From Arundinibacter roseus (GTDB lineage: Bacteria > Bacteroidota > Bacteroidia > Cytophagales > Spirosomataceae): a stretch of DNA of 64,000 nucleotides. The notes under the pieces are model-generated. The model saw only the letters and a list, made by a program, of their open reading frames with translations. It was not told the origin of the DNA and did no database searches. The DNA lies in assembly GCF_004348825.1 (NCBI RefSeq), contig NZ_SMJU01000002.1, positions 372,001 to 436,000 of the forward strand, in the 5' to 3' direction. Positions 18,035 through 27,723 of this stretch are shown here, piece after piece. A program made the translations under genes and the position numbers. Within the stretch, counting starts at the first letter, position 1. Each line of letters starts with the position of its first letter.

Positions 18035-18076
18035 AAGCAAGGGCTGGCAGCCAGAATCTTCTGCCCGTTAAGTAAC

Positions 18077-18646
18077 TCAGGAGACCGGGCTTTGTTTTTT
18101 GCGTAGCCGCGACACTCGGCGAAACAGCCACCAAAGAAGCATTAAAACGCTGACCAAGGCAATAATCGGCAGGAAAATGGCTATTCCTGACAAACCAAAG
18201 GAAAGAACATTTTCGGCTGTGGAGACTACCGGATTGCCCAGCCCGGCAGTAAATTTACTCGAACCCAGTCGCAGCAAACTCGTGCCCGCCTGTACAACGC
18301 CCGCCGTGCTGCCTCCCACCAAAAGCCCAAGGCTCCATTGCAGAACGGGGTTGTCAATTTCGACAAATGACGTAGTAAGCAGTGTTCCGGCCACGACCGA
18401 TAGCGGTCCGGCAATGGTGTCAAGTAAATTGTCCACAAAAGGAATGTAGTAGGCGGCGATTTCGACAACAGTAGCGGCCAGTAATACAAAAAACGCCTGC
18501 CAGGTGGCTAGCCACGCAAAGCTTTCGGTGGGTGTAATCCATCCGTTCATGCACGCAATGTTGGCCAATAGTGCCGGAACGAAGACCCGAAAACCGGTGC
18601 TTGCGCTCAATCCAATGCCCAGACAAATGCTTAAAAATAGCTCCAT
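18077..18646 (-). CDS. DUF4126 domain-containing membrane protein
   Basis: 189 residues from the ATG at 18646 (MELFLSICLGIGLSASTGFRVF). The longer reading begins at a TTG and adds only polar residues. Four to five hydrophobic helices, glycine-rich turns and the conserved start SICLGIGLSA are typical of DUF4126. Function unknown. The C-terminus is basic and cytoplasmic. Same direction as the AraC gene downstream, divergent from the ABC exporter. Confidence 0.82.
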   Translation of the reverse strand: MELFLSICLGIGLSASTGFRVFVPALLANIACMNGWITPTESFAWLATWQAFFVLLAATVVEIAAYYIPFVDNLLDTIAGPLSVVAGTLLTTSFVEIDNPVLQWSLGLLVGGSTAGVVQAGTSLLRLGSSKFTAGLGNPVVSTAENVLSFGLSGIAIFLPIIALVSVLMLLWWLFRRVSRLRKKQSPVS

Positions 18647-18748
18647 AAGGATAGGATGTTGAAAGGGTAAAGGATTCAAAACTTAGAAATGCTGTAACTT
18701 TCGCCGTTTAATCCGTGTTAGCTACCAAAACAGACGCAATTTAATCAC

Positions 18749-20515
18749 GTGAATCAGGAAACCAAAAGCGGACAAATCTTTGACCTTCCAACGCTGAAAC
18801 GGCTCTATACGTTTGTGCAGCCCTACAAAAAAGAGTTTTTTGGCCTTATCGGCATCATCATGGTCAGCGCCATGTTATCCCCGCTGCTTCCGTTACTTAT
18901 AAAATACACCATTGATACGCCCGTCGCCAACGGCGATTATAATCAGCTGGCACTCATGCTCGTGCTCATGATTGTCGTGCTCATTGTGCAGGGACTCGTG
19001 TCGTTTGTCAATACCTATTTGTCGGGTTGGCTTGGGCAGTACATCATTCGCGATATGCGTGTGACGCTCTATGAAAAGATTATTCACCTTCGGCTAACCT
19101 TTTTTGACAAAACACCCATCGGACGGCTCGTAACCCGCACCATTTCGGATATTGAAACGCTTTCCAATGTTTTTAGCGATGGCATGGCTGCCATAGCGGG
19201 CGATATTCTGCAATTGACGCTGATCATCGCTGTCATGTTTTATACTGATTGGAAATTATCATTAATCAGTTTGTCGATGGTACCGCTGATGCTGTTTAGT
19301 ACCTATGTATTTAAAGAAAAAATAAAGGATGCGTTCAATGAAGTTAGAGCGGCGGTTTCTAACCTGAATTCCTTTGTGCAGGAGCACATCACGGGCATGA
19401 ATATCGTCCAGATTTTCAGTAGTGAAGATGCCGAATACCGCAAGTTTGAAAAAATTAATGCCGAGCACCGCGACGCCAACATCCGCTCGATTTTGTACTA
19501 TTCCATTTATTTTCCGGTGGCAGATGTCATCTCCGCCGCCGGCACCGGGCTCGTGGTGTGGTATGGTTCCAAGCAGATTTTGCAGCAGGACGTTACGTTT
19601 GGGACGGTAACGGCATTTGTGATGTTTATTAACCTGTTTTTCCGCCCGATTCGTCAGTTGGCTGACCGCTTCAATACGTTGCAAATGGGAATTGTGAGCA
19701 CGGATCGTATTCTGAAATTGCTTGATAGCGAAGATTTTACACCCAACAATGGAACTCACGTTCCTGACCTTGTGCAGGGCAAGGTTGAATTCAAGAATGT
19801 ATGGTTTGCCTATAATGAAGAAGAATACGTTCTGAAAAATATCAATTTTAACATGAACGCCGGCGAAACCATTGCCTTTGTAGGCGCAACCGGCGCCGGA
19901 AAATCCTCGATAATTAATTTGCTCAATCGTTTTTATGACATCAATAAAGGCGAAATTCTGATTGATGGAGTAGACGTACATGCCTATGAGTTAACAGCAC
20001 TTCGTCGGAATATCGGCGTAGTAATGCAGGATGTATTTCTATTTTCGGATACCATCGAAAATAACATTCGGCTGGGCAACCCGAACATCACGCGCGAGCG
20101 CATAGTAGAAGCTGCAAAATTAGTAGGCGTGCATGAGTTTATCGAACGCCTGCCGGGTGGCTACGAGTACAATGTGCAGGAGCGGGGCGCTACACTTTCG
20201 GTGGGGCAACGACAGCTCATTTCGTTTGTGCGCGTGATGGTTCACGATCCAAAAATCATGGTTTTGGACGAAGCAACTTCCTCGGTGGATACCGAAACAG
20301 AAGAACTGATTCAGAAAGCAATCGAAAAATTGATGAAAGGACGTACGGCCATTGTCATTGCCCACCGCCTGTCTACGATTCAGGAGGCTACCAAAATAAT
20401 TGTACTGGATCGTGGAGAAATTATGGAAGAAGGTTCTCACGATCAATTACTTGCAAAAAATGGTTTTTATGCAAATCTGTACCGAATGCAGTACAAAGAG
20501 GTAATTGATTTATAA
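18749..20515 (+). CDS. ABC transporter, fused permease-ATPase (exporter/MsbA-like)
   Basis: 588 residues, half-transporter layout: six-helix membrane domain (about 1-320) and nucleotide-binding domain with Walker A GATGAGKSS, signature LSVGQ, and Walker B IMVLDEATS followed by the H-loop IAHRLST. The start is a GTG; an in-frame stop at 18719 and lack of other starts support it. It works as a dimer in the inner membrane exporting lipids, drugs or peptides; substrate unknown. Ends just before the 42-bp repeats and a shared terminator. Confidence 0.92.
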   Translation: MNQETKSGQIFDLPTLKRLYTFVQPYKKEFFGLIGIIMVSAMLSPLLPLLIKYTIDTPVANGDYNQLALMLVLMIVVLIVQGLVSFVNTYLSGWLGQYIIRDMRVTLYEKIIHLRLTFFDKTPIGRLVTRTISDIETLSNVFSDGMAAIAGDILQLTLIIAVMFYTDWKLSLISLSMVPLMLFSTYVFKEKIKDAFNEVRAAVSNLNSFVQEHITGMNIVQIFSSEDAEYRKFEKINAEHRDANIRSILYYSIYFPVADVISAAGTGLVVWYGSKQILQQDVTFGTVTAFVMFINLFFRPIRQLADRFNTLQMGIVSTDRILKLLDSEDFTPNNGTHVPDLVQGKVEFKNVWFAYNEEEYVLKNINFNMNAGETIAFVGATGAGKSSIINLLNRFYDINKGEILIDGVDVHAYELTALRRNIGVVMQDVFLFSDTIENNIRLGNPNITRERIVEAAKLVGVHEFIERLPGGYEYNVQERGATLSVGQRQLISFVRVMVHDPKIMVLDEATSSVDTETEELIQKAIEKLMKGRTAIVIAHRLSTIQEATKIIVLDRGEIMEEGSHDQLLAKNGFYANLYRMQYKEVIDL

Positions 20516-20544
20516 CAAACAACCCTTGTTTGCCGCCCTCAGCC

Positions 20545-20670
20545 CTGAAAGGGCGAAATCTGACAGCGCAGGGTGAAGCCCTGCTTCTGAAAGGGCGAAA
20601 TCTGACAGCGCAGGGTAAAGCCCTGCTTCTGAAAGGGTGAAATCTGACAGCGCAGGGTAAAGCCCTGCGG
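20545..20670. repeat. 42-bp tandem repeat, three copies
   Basis: Three near-identical 42-nt units (20545-20586, 20587-20628, 20629-20670) with one or two substitutions. Each contains a small hairpin, GCAGGG paired with CCCTGC around TAAAG, plus an AAAGGGC/GCCCT element. The period is a multiple of three, so an ORF reads through it as a 14-residue repeat (ALSDF core), but this is not a convincing protein. It resembles non-coding repeats spread in Cytophagales. Confidence 0.85.
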
Positions 20671-20683
20671 CTGCGAAAACATT

Positions 20684-20716
20684 AAAAATCCGCCCAGAAG
20701 GATAGGGCGGATTTTT
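20684..20716. terminator. Bidirectional terminator between ABC exporter and ferredoxin genes
   Basis: 12-bp perfect stem 20684-20695 / 20705-20716 with a GC-rich core (TCCGCCC), A-run on the left and T-run on the right, 9-nt loop. It touches the ferredoxin stop codon at 20716. Confidence 0.85.
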
Positions 20717-21036
20717 CAATTTTCCTCCCCGGCGATTTGAAAAACAGCACCTTCTATCGTTTCCTCCACCCGTAGCTGACAGGCAAGGCGACTGTTGGCG
20801 TGAGCGCTTGGCAGCGTATCTAAAATATCAAGTTCGGCATCGCTTACCGGTGGTAGTTTATCTTCGCCTTCCAAAATATGTACGTGGCAGGTTGCACAAA
20901 GCGCCATGCCGCCGCAGGTAGCCAAAATGTTGTATTCAGAGGCTTTCAAGACTTCCATCAAATTCAGCCCCATGCCCTCCGGGATTTCAACAGGTCGACG
21001 TGTGCCGTCGCGGTCTTCTACTATAAATTGAATCAT
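20716..21036 (-). CDS. 2Fe-2S ferredoxin (adrenodoxin type)
   Basis: 106 residues. Cluster ligands C41, C47, C50 and C86 fit the C-x5-C-x2-C ... C pattern of the vertebrate/bacterial (Isc-type) ferredoxins. The acidic segment between 55 and 75 suits docking to a reductase. It follows the ferredoxin-reductase-like gene (21129-22133) on the same strand, 92 bp away, and is likely its electron acceptor. Confidence 0.9.
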   Translation of the reverse strand: MIQFIVEDRDGTRRPVEIPEGMGLNLMEVLKASEYNILATCGGMALCATCHVHILEGEDKLPPVSDAELDILDTLPSAHANSRLACQLRVEETIEGAVFQIAGEEN

Positions 21037-21128
21037 GGATATTGGGAGCTACTGGCTTTTAGCCATTAGTATTAATAAGTATTTGATATATAAGTGATTA
21101 ACTTACAATAGTAAAATTTTTTAATTCT

Positions 21129-22133
21129 TCAAAAACCGGGCGCTCCGTTTACAGTGGTGTATTTGAAGCTAAGTTTCTGGCTGGGATACACATATTTAAA
21201 CGCACTTTGGCACATCAAGGCGGCTTCATGAAAACCACACAAAATCAGCTTTAATTTCCCCGGATACGTATTTATATCGCCGATCGCATAAATCCGCTCA
21301 ACATTCGTGCTATAATCCTCAGTATTGACCTTGATAGCCGATTTGTCAATCGCCAGATTCCAGTTCGCAATCGGGCCGAGTTTTGGAGTTAGTCCAAACA
21401 GCGCCACCAAATGATCGGCTTTCAGCGATGACTGAACTTTATCCTTACCTTCCACAATCACTTCCTGCAAATGTCCATTTCCGTGAATTGCCCGGATGTT
21501 TGAATTCAGGATGAGGTTAATCTTGCCTTCCTGTGCCAGTTCAAATACTTTTTCGGCAGAATCAGGTGCCCCACGGAAGGAATCTGACCGATGAATCAGC
21601 GTCACTTCTTTGGCAACCGAAGCTAGAAAAATGGTCCAGTCCAGGGCAGAATCCCCACCCCCGGCGAGCACCACGCGGCGGTCACGCAGCAGCTCCGGGT
21701 TTTTAACCATGTAGCCAACCCCTTTGCCTTCAAATTGTTCCAGACCAACAATCTCGGGCTTGCGAGGTTCAAAGCAGCCTAGTCCGCCGGCGATAACCAC
21801 CACCTGACACCGTACCTGCGTACCTTCATTGGTTTGCACCAAATAAGACTTATCTTCCTGTTGTTCAAGAACTTCTACACGCTCGCCCAAACTAAACGTC
21901 GGTTTAAATGGCGCGATTTGCTGCATCAGGTTATCGACTAGTTCCTGAGCTTTAACTTCTGGATAGCCCGGAATGTCATAAATTGGTTTTTGAGGATATA
22001 TCTCAGAAAGTTGCCCGCCAACTTGCGGGAGCGCATCAATGAGGTGGCAACGCATTTTGAGCAAACCTGCTTCAAACACAGCAAAAAGCCCAACAGGACC
22101 CGCACCAATGATGCATATATCGGTCGTAATCAT
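21129..22133 (-). CDS. Ferredoxin-NADP+ reductase-like FAD oxidoreductase (thioredoxin-reductase fold)
   Basis: 334 residues. FAD motif GAGPVG near the start, NADPH-binding GGGDSALDW in the middle, and a C-terminal ATG-like IYAIGDINTYPGKLKLILCGFHEAALM. The CxxC of thioredoxin reductases is absent, which is the mark of the TrxR-like ferredoxin reductases. It would pass electrons from NADPH to the ferredoxin encoded next. A TACCTTTG -7 element lies at 22196-22203 (minus). Confidence 0.9.
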   Translation of the reverse strand: MITTDICIIGAGPVGLFAVFEAGLLKMRCHLIDALPQVGGQLSEIYPQKPIYDIPGYPEVKAQELVDNLMQQIAPFKPTFSLGERVEVLEQQEDKSYLVQTNEGTQVRCQVVVIAGGLGCFEPRKPEIVGLEQFEGKGVGYMVKNPELLRDRRVVLAGGGDSALDWTIFLASVAKEVTLIHRSDSFRGAPDSAEKVFELAQEGKINLILNSNIRAIHGNGHLQEVIVEGKDKVQSSLKADHLVALFGLTPKLGPIANWNLAIDKSAIKVNTEDYSTNVERIYAIGDINTYPGKLKLILCGFHEAALMCQSAFKYVYPSQKLSFKYTTVNGAPGF

Positions 22134-22195
22134 CAGAAAATCTGTAAGTTAGATGAGAAATAAAGCCCATAGTTTTTGTAGGCTTTTTTGTAGGA

Positions 22196-22203
22196 CAAAG
22201 GTA
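22196..22203 (-). promoter_or_regulatory. -7 promoter element of ferredoxin reductase gene
   Basis: Minus strand TACCTTTG fits TAnnTTTG, about 63 bp before the ATG. No clear -33 TTG at the usual distance. Confidence 0.4.
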
Positions 22204-22247
22204 CGGCTGATTGGCAGGGAAGGCTAATAACTATTTGTTATGAAGCA

Positions 22248-23144
22248 TCAGGTTTGGTTATAGTATTTGCGGGCAAAACGCAAAAAAGAATCGGCCAAAG
22301 GCTCCGGATCGCCCTGCCGATGAATGGTATATAAAAATCGGGAGATAGTTAAATTTTGTATGTCCAGAATCCGAAAAGTGCCCGCACGAAGTTCATTTTC
22401 AATGGCATAGATGGAAATAAAGGCCATGCAGCTGGAATGGAATAAGTAGGATTTTATGCTTTCGGTACTCCCCAAATACATATCTACCACCAAATCACTC
22501 AACTTTATGCCGTGTTCTTTGAGTGCATATTCAATGACTTCCAGCGTACCCGAGCCTCGCTCCCGAAGAACGAGCGGCACGCTTCGGAGCTCATCCAGTG
22601 AAAGTTCGTCACGCTGAGCCAAAGGATGATCGGCCCGGGCAATGAGTACAATTTCATCACGCCTAAACTCCTCATAATGAAGCTCCGGGAGATGCGTACG
22701 ACCTTCCACAATTCCTGCATCAATATCTTTGTTTAGAAGCGCCTGCTCAATTTGTTCGGTGTTGCCGCTGATGAGCGAAATGGCAACGTCTGCATTTTTT
22801 TCGTGAAAATAAGCCAAAACCGGCGGCAGTACATATTGTGCAATTGTAGAACTTGCCCCGAGGTGCAGCGCCCCGGCTCGCTGCCCTTTTAAGGCGTTCA
22901 GGTCATATTCCAATTGTCGATAATTGGCCTGAATCGTTTCGGCATGATGCAGCGTCAGCAATCCGGCAGGTGTCAGGCTGATTTGCCGTCCGGCTCGTTC
23001 AAAAAGGGCCATACCAAACTGCTGTTCCAGCTCATGAATATGCCGGGTCACTGCCGGTTGGCTAATGTAAAGTTCGGCTGCTGCTTTGGTAAAGCTCAGT
23101 TTTTTGGCAACGGTATAAAAAACATGCAGGCGAAAGTCGAGCAT
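22248..23144 (-). CDS. LysR-family transcriptional regulator
   Basis: 298 residues. The N-terminal winged HTH (LSFTKAAAELYISQPAVTRHIHELE) and the substrate-binding periplasmic-like domain (GALHLGASSTIAQYVLP) are typical, closest in layout to CysB/CbbR-type activators. It lies between the PBP1A gene (30 bp upstream) and the ferredoxin reductase gene, same strand. Effector and targets unknown; the adjacent redox pair is a possible target. Confidence 0.9.
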   Translation of the reverse strand: MLDFRLHVFYTVAKKLSFTKAAAELYISQPAVTRHIHELEQQFGMALFERAGRQISLTPAGLLTLHHAETIQANYRQLEYDLNALKGQRAGALHLGASSTIAQYVLPPVLAYFHEKNADVAISLISGNTEQIEQALLNKDIDAGIVEGRTHLPELHYEEFRRDEIVLIARADHPLAQRDELSLDELRSVPLVLRERGSGTLEVIEYALKEHGIKLSDLVVDMYLGSTESIKSYLFHSSCMAFISIYAIENELRAGTFRILDIQNLTISRFLYTIHRQGDPEPLADSFLRFARKYYNQT

Positions 23145-23174
23145 TGAGTCAAAATTTGTGGAAAAGAATCCTCA

Positions 23175-25733
23175 CTACTGCTTTTTTGCCGTATCCGGAG
23201 CGGGCGGTGGCGGTGGTGGCGGACCAATCTGAAACTCGATTTCATCCGGCAGGAAATCACCACTATCGGGCTCAAATTCAAGAGTATCGGCTTGAATGGG
23301 CTCATAGGTGCATTGATATTCTTTTTCGATGGGGAACGAAGGCTTGGGGAAAGGGCCCGGAACCATACCGATGCTTTTGTCTTTGTAGACCCGTTCAAGG
23401 AAACTCCCCACAATCGGCAGCGCCATGCGGGAGCCTTGCCCAAGGTCAGTACTTCGGAAGTGAATCGAGCGGTCGTCGCCACCTACCCACGCGCCCATCA
23501 CGAGGTCACGGGTGATGCACATGTACCAACCGTCCGAGTTGTTGGAAGTTGTTCCGGTTTTTCCTCCGATTTCGTTGCGTTGATTGAGGCCTACTTCAAA
23601 ATTATAGAGTCCACGCGACGTTCCGCCCGGTTCTTCAATGCCGCCTTTGAGCATGTGCGTCATGAGAAAAGCAGATTCGCGTGAAATTGCCTGATGATGT
23701 TCGGTTTGAAATTCTTCAATAATATTTCCCCTCCGATCTTCAATTCGGGTTACTAAAATCGGGGAGGAGGACATTCCTGAGTTGACAAAAACACAGTAAG
23801 CTGCTACCATATCATACAATGACACGTCAAATATTCCCAGGCCAATCCCCATTTCTGAGCGCAGGGGAGTCGTAATTCCCATTTTTTTGGCATAGTTGGC
23901 AACATTTTGAGGACCCACTTTTTCGGTAAGCTGCACCGTTACAGAGTTGACCGATTGGGCAAGGGCGCGCCTGAGTGTCAAGTTGGAATAGGTAAAATAA
24001 CCTGTAGAGTTTTTAGGCGACCATTTTTGCATTTTACCATTAATCATTACCTCTTTGGTATACGGCTCATCTCTCACAAGGTCGCAGGGGTCCATATTAT
24101 AGGTTGTATCGTCAATTGCGGTGGTATACACAAAAGGCTTAAAAGTGGAGCCCGGTTGGCGTTTTCCCTGCTTTACGTGGTCATATTTAAAGAAATTATA
24201 GTCCAGACCACCTACCCAAGCCCTAATTTCTCCGGTGTAAGGGTCCATCGCCATCATGCCGGCCCGCAGGATTCGTTTGTAATAATTCAAAGAATCCATG
24301 GAGCTCCAATACTGAACCATCTGCCCGCCCGTTTTCCAGTCGTAGACGGTCATTGTATCTTTTTTGTTGAGATGAAAATTGATGGAATCAGGCTGATTGG
24401 GATAGCGTGCGGCAAGGGCTTTGTAACGACTCGTTCGCTTGACTACATCTTCCAAAAAGGTAGTCAATTCCTGTCCGTTTTCGTCTCTCCACGGATTCTG
24501 CTTGCCCCAGTGATCTTCAAAAACCCGTTGTAACTGCCGCATTTTCTCTTCCAGCGCTTTTTCGGCGTGAGCCTGCATCCGGGAGTCAATTGTTGTATAA
24601 ATTTTCAGCCCATCTGTGTAGAGATCATAGCCGTTTTCGTCGCCCCATTTCTTCACATAATCAACCACCGCATTTTTAAAATAGTTGGCGTTGCCGTCGT
24701 AGGGAGTTTCAAATTTAAGAGCCAGTTCAATGGGTAACTGACTGATCGAATCAGCTTCCTGAGGGCTTAGGTACTTATATTTTGCCATTTGCGCCAGCAC
24801 TACATTGCGGCGTTCGAGCGAGCGTTTGGGGTTTCGGATCGGGTTGTAGGTAGTCGTTGCTTTTTGTAAGCCAACCAATACGGCCGCTTCCTGAACGTTA
24901 AGACTATCAGGCGATTTGCTAAAATACGACTGTGCCGCAGTGTTGATTCCGTAGGTATTATTGCCATAGTCGACGGTGTTAAAGTACATCGTCAGAATTT
25001 CCTCTTTGGTAAAATAGCGTTCCAGTTTAATAGCCGTGAGCCATTCTTTGGTTTTGTAAATCAGCGTACTTACACCCGGAATGTAGCCCAAAAGCCCACG
25101 AGCCGAGCGTTTACGGGTTTTGAAGAGTTTTTTGGCGAGTTGCTGCGTGACGGTACTTCCGCCGCCCCGGTCGGTTTCGCCCGTCAAAATTCCTGCGGCT
25201 ACGCCGGCCATTGCGCGATAGTCAATTCCTGAATGCTCGTAAAAACGAATGTCTTCGGTAGCGATGAGCGCTTTGGTGAGGTTAGGAGAAATTTTATCGT
25301 AAGCCACCGGCGTACGATTTTCCGTATAAAACTTTCCGATCATGACTCCGTCCGAAGTATAAATTTCGGAGGATTGCGCCACCTTCGGATTCTGCAAATC
25401 CTCTATGCTCGGCATGCTGCCCATGAGCCATAGAAAATTGGTTTCTACACAAAAAATATAAAAAATAGCCAGGAAAATTCCCCAGATAAAAACCTTCCAA
25501 ATACGGTAGATTGGTTTGAAATAAGGAGATTGAGTATCAAAGCGATCGGCTGCATAGTGGCGTATAGCCTGTGTGCGGTCGCGGGACCATCCAAGAAAAG
25601 TATCGGTTCTGTTCTGACCAAAAAGCAGGACACTTACGGCGTAAATTCCAGCGCTCAATTTGCCCGAAAGCCAGGCTGCAAAACGTTGATAAGTAGATTG
25701 TATTTGTTTAATAAAAGCTCTGATAGCCTCCAT
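23175..25733 (-). CDS. mrcA: Penicillin-binding protein 1A (class A, transglycosylase/transpeptidase)
   Basis: 852 residues. One membrane anchor at about 80-97. The GT51 transglycosylase domain has the EDIRFYEH motif (catalytic E160) and GGSTVTQQLAKKL at 191-203. The transpeptidase domain has S529 in STFK, then SVN and KTGTT. The C-terminus is a proline-rich tail (seven P in a row). It polymerises and cross-links peptidoglycan in the periplasm. Start is ATG at 25733; a TATATTTG promoter element is at 25756-25763. Symbol given by analogy. Confidence 0.93.
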   Translation of the reverse strand: MEAIRAFIKQIQSTYQRFAAWLSGKLSAGIYAVSVLLFGQNRTDTFLGWSRDRTQAIRHYAADRFDTQSPYFKPIYRIWKVFIWGIFLAIFYIFCVETNFLWLMGSMPSIEDLQNPKVAQSSEIYTSDGVMIGKFYTENRTPVAYDKISPNLTKALIATEDIRFYEHSGIDYRAMAGVAAGILTGETDRGGGSTVTQQLAKKLFKTRKRSARGLLGYIPGVSTLIYKTKEWLTAIKLERYFTKEEILTMYFNTVDYGNNTYGINTAAQSYFSKSPDSLNVQEAAVLVGLQKATTTYNPIRNPKRSLERRNVVLAQMAKYKYLSPQEADSISQLPIELALKFETPYDGNANYFKNAVVDYVKKWGDENGYDLYTDGLKIYTTIDSRMQAHAEKALEEKMRQLQRVFEDHWGKQNPWRDENGQELTTFLEDVVKRTSRYKALAARYPNQPDSINFHLNKKDTMTVYDWKTGGQMVQYWSSMDSLNYYKRILRAGMMAMDPYTGEIRAWVGGLDYNFFKYDHVKQGKRQPGSTFKPFVYTTAIDDTTYNMDPCDLVRDEPYTKEVMINGKMQKWSPKNSTGYFTYSNLTLRRALAQSVNSVTVQLTEKVGPQNVANYAKKMGITTPLRSEMGIGLGIFDVSLYDMVAAYCVFVNSGMSSSPILVTRIEDRRGNIIEEFQTEHHQAISRESAFLMTHMLKGGIEEPGGTSRGLYNFEVGLNQRNEIGGKTGTTSNNSDGWYMCITRDLVMGAWVGGDDRSIHFRSTDLGQGSRMALPIVGSFLERVYKDKSIGMVPGPFPKPSFPIEKEYQCTYEPIQADTLEFEPDSGDFLPDEIEFQIGPPPPPPPAPDTAKKQ

Positions 25734-25755
25734 ATATGGGTCGGTTCGTCGGGGT

Positions 25756-25763
25756 CAAATATA
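25756..25763 (-). promoter_or_regulatory. -7 promoter element of PBP1A gene
   Basis: Minus strand TATATTTG fits TAnnTTTG, 22 bp before the ATG, so the leader would be short. The -33 element is not clear. Confidence 0.4.
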
Positions 25764-25809
25764 ACGAAAGCCGGACAAATCCCGATATGTCCGGCTTGCG
25801 ATCCGACTA

Positions 25810-26301
25810 TTATTCTTTGGGTTTAAAGGCTAACGACACTCCGTTCAGGCAATAACGCAGGCCGGTCGGAGCGGGGCCATCGTCAAAAACATGCCCCAAA
25901 TGCCCGCCACAAACCCGGCAAAGGACTTCGGTGCGCACCATTCCGAGGGTTTTGTCAACTTCCTCTTCCACGTTTTTTGTATTGAGAGGTTTATAAAAAC
26001 TCGGCCATCCGGTTCCGGATTCAAATTTTGTATCCGAGCTAAACAAAGGTGTTTGACAGGCTGCGCAGACATACGTTCCTTTTTTCTTATTCGCATTTAA
26101 AGGGCTGGAAAAGGGGCGTTCGGTACCCTTCTCGCGGAGGACATAAAATTGCTGTGGTGTTAAATCTTTTTTCCACTCGGCTTCCGTTTTTTGAACCTGC
26201 CGGGGTTTACTGCTGGTTTCTGATGACTTTTTCTGCGCCTGTGAGCACGAAATTATTCCCAAACAAAGCGAAACAACTGCAAGCATTCGTGTGATTTTCA
26301 T
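25810..26301 (-). CDS. msrB: Peptide-methionine (R)-S-oxide reductase MsrB, lipoprotein form
   Basis: 163 residues. An N-terminal lipoprotein signal ends in GIISC. The MsrB domain shows two Zn-binding CxxC pairs (CAAC and CRVC), the GTGWPSF substrate loop and the catalytic Cys in RYCLN near 151. It reduces methionine-R-sulfoxide, here presumably on envelope proteins because of the lipid anchor. Single gene on the minus strand. Confidence 0.92.
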   Translation of the reverse strand: MKITRMLAVVSLCLGIISCSQAQKKSSETSSKPRQVQKTEAEWKKDLTPQQFYVLREKGTERPFSSPLNANKKKGTYVCAACQTPLFSSDTKFESGTGWPSFYKPLNTKNVEEEVDKTLGMVRTEVLCRVCGGHLGHVFDDGPAPTGLRYCLNGVSLAFKPKE

Positions 26302-26351
26302 AGTGAATTTCTGACGTTACATGTATTCATTTTAACCTACTTATGATCTAT

Positions 26352-26385
26352 AAAAAGCGGGCTGAGAAAACGTTTTTCTCAGCCC
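26352..26385 (-). terminator. Terminator after PhoD-like gene
   Basis: 12-bp perfect stem 26359-26370 / 26374-26385 with a 3-nt loop, followed on the minus strand by GC and five T. It separates the PhoD-like gene from msrB. Confidence 0.8.
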
Positions 26386-26412
26386 TATAAACGTCAAAAA
26401 ATGGGCTTTGGT

Positions 26413-27723
26413 TTATTTTAATTCCGAAGCCGTCAGTTCCCTGCTCCACAATTCTTTACCCTGCACATTTCGTACGGACACCCGTAATTTGCGATCAGTT
26501 GCCGGGCCGCTTACGTCCAAAATGGCAAAATTTCGCTCCGTCACAACGGTTGTCGTATCCATTGTACTATTCTGATATTCTTCCTTGACCGGAATAGCCC
26601 GACCGGATGTGAGCGGAGAAATGGTAAAATCATGCAGCGGGTATGTCCCCGGACGTTTCAAGGTATGCAGGGCCGTGCTGTGGCGGTCGCCGGTCAGGAA
26701 TATAACACCCGGTATTTTTTCGTCTGCGAGCTGTTTCAAAAATTGCTCCTGTTCGGCAGCGTAATTGGAATAATTTTCAAAAACAGGCGAAGCATTGATT
26801 ATTTGACCACCAGCCACCACAAACTTAAACGGCGCTTTACTCGTACTGAGTGCGTCAATCAGCCAGCGGATTTGCTGCTGCCCAAAATAATCGCGCGGCT
26901 CGGCGCGCTCATTCGGCGCTTTGAACCACCGGTCATCCAATAGAAAAAACTGAATGTCATTCCAGAAAAATGTCCCGGTGCAGGGACCGTCAAGTACATA
27001 ATTGGGATTTGCCCAAAAAAGCTTGAAGGTTTCGGCAGCGGTATTTTTGAGCCAGAATGCCCGGTCAGAATCATTGGGTCCAAAATCATGGTCGTCCCAA
27101 ATAGCGTAGTTGTGGGCGCTCCCGAGCAACGCCTGCATTTCGGGCAGCGAGCGGGTGTGGGTGTAGCGATATAGCATGCCGGAGCGCGTGTTCCAGTCGG
27201 GTTCGCGGAGGTAGGTGTTATCTCCTCCCCAAATCATAAAGTCCGGTTTTTGTTCATGAATCGACTTAAAAATTTCATACTGACCTCCGTAAGGTTTTCC
27301 CGGGCGGTCATACGCCTCGTCGTTTACGTAGGTACAGCTGCCGATGGCAAATCGAAAGTTGGGCGGATCAGATCGGTACTGCCACAGCGCCTGGGTTTGG
27401 AATTGCAGCGGGTACGGGCGTTTGACAACCTTGTTGTTTATCACTACTTCATAGCTGTATTTTTTGCCCGGTTCGAGCGGATAGGCGAGGAGTTTGGCCA
27501 CAAAAGCATCTTTTTTTTCTGTTTTAATTTCTTCGGTTGACTGCCTGGCAGTGGGTTTTCCGTCTTCCCAAAAATCAATGCGGACGTTGGCGGCTTGTTG
27601 TGTTTGTACCCAAAGCATCACCTCCCGCATGTCAGAATAACCGACCATCGGGCCGGACTGAATCTGTCCAAAAAGGCTCGCAGAAAGCAAAAAGCAGAAG
27701 GCAAAAGCTATATATTTTTTCAT
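26413..27723 (-). CDS. PhoD-like alkaline phosphatase family protein
   Basis: 436 residues from the ATG at 27723, where a proper signal peptide begins (MKKYIAFAFCFLLSASLFG). A reading extended to 27849 adds non-signal sequence and was rejected. Metal-site motifs of the PhoD metallophosphoesterase family: GSCTYVND, WGGDNTYLR, WDDHDFGPND and TGDRH. It is likely a periplasmic phosphodiesterase/phosphatase that releases phosphate. No Pho box recognised. Confidence 0.88.
   Translation of the reverse strand: MKKYIAFAFCFLLSASLFGQIQSGPMVGYSDMREVMLWVQTQQAANVRIDFWEDGKPTARQSTEEIKTEKKDAFVAKLLAYPLEPGKKYSYEVVINNKVVKRPYPLQFQTQALWQYRSDPPNFRFAIGSCTYVNDEAYDRPGKPYGGQYEIFKSIHEQKPDFMIWGGDNTYLREPDWNTRSGMLYRYTHTRSLPEMQALLGSAHNYAIWDDHDFGPNDSDRAFWLKNTAAETFKLFWANPNYVLDGPCTGTFFWNDIQFFLLDDRWFKAPNERAEPRDYFGQQQIRWLIDALSTSKAPFKFVVAGGQIINASPVFENYSNYAAEQEQFLKQLADEKIPGVIFLTGDRHSTALHTLKRPGTYPLHDFTISPLTSGRAIPVKEEYQNSTMDTTTVVTERNFAILDVSGPATDRKLRVSVRNVQGKELWSRELTASELK

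Noticed and set aside
19262-19981. 239-aa ORF antisense to the ABC exporter
   Set aside because: Lies wholly inside a well-supported gene, no family-like sequence, low-complexity His/Asn-rich composition typical of antisense reading.
20545-20670. 42-bp repeats as a CRISPR array
   Set aside because: Units are directly adjacent without unique spacers and no cas genes are near.
20510-20719. 69-aa ORF through the 42-bp repeats
   Set aside because: Consists almost only of the repeat; the repeat has hairpins and lies between terminated genes, so coding is unlikely.
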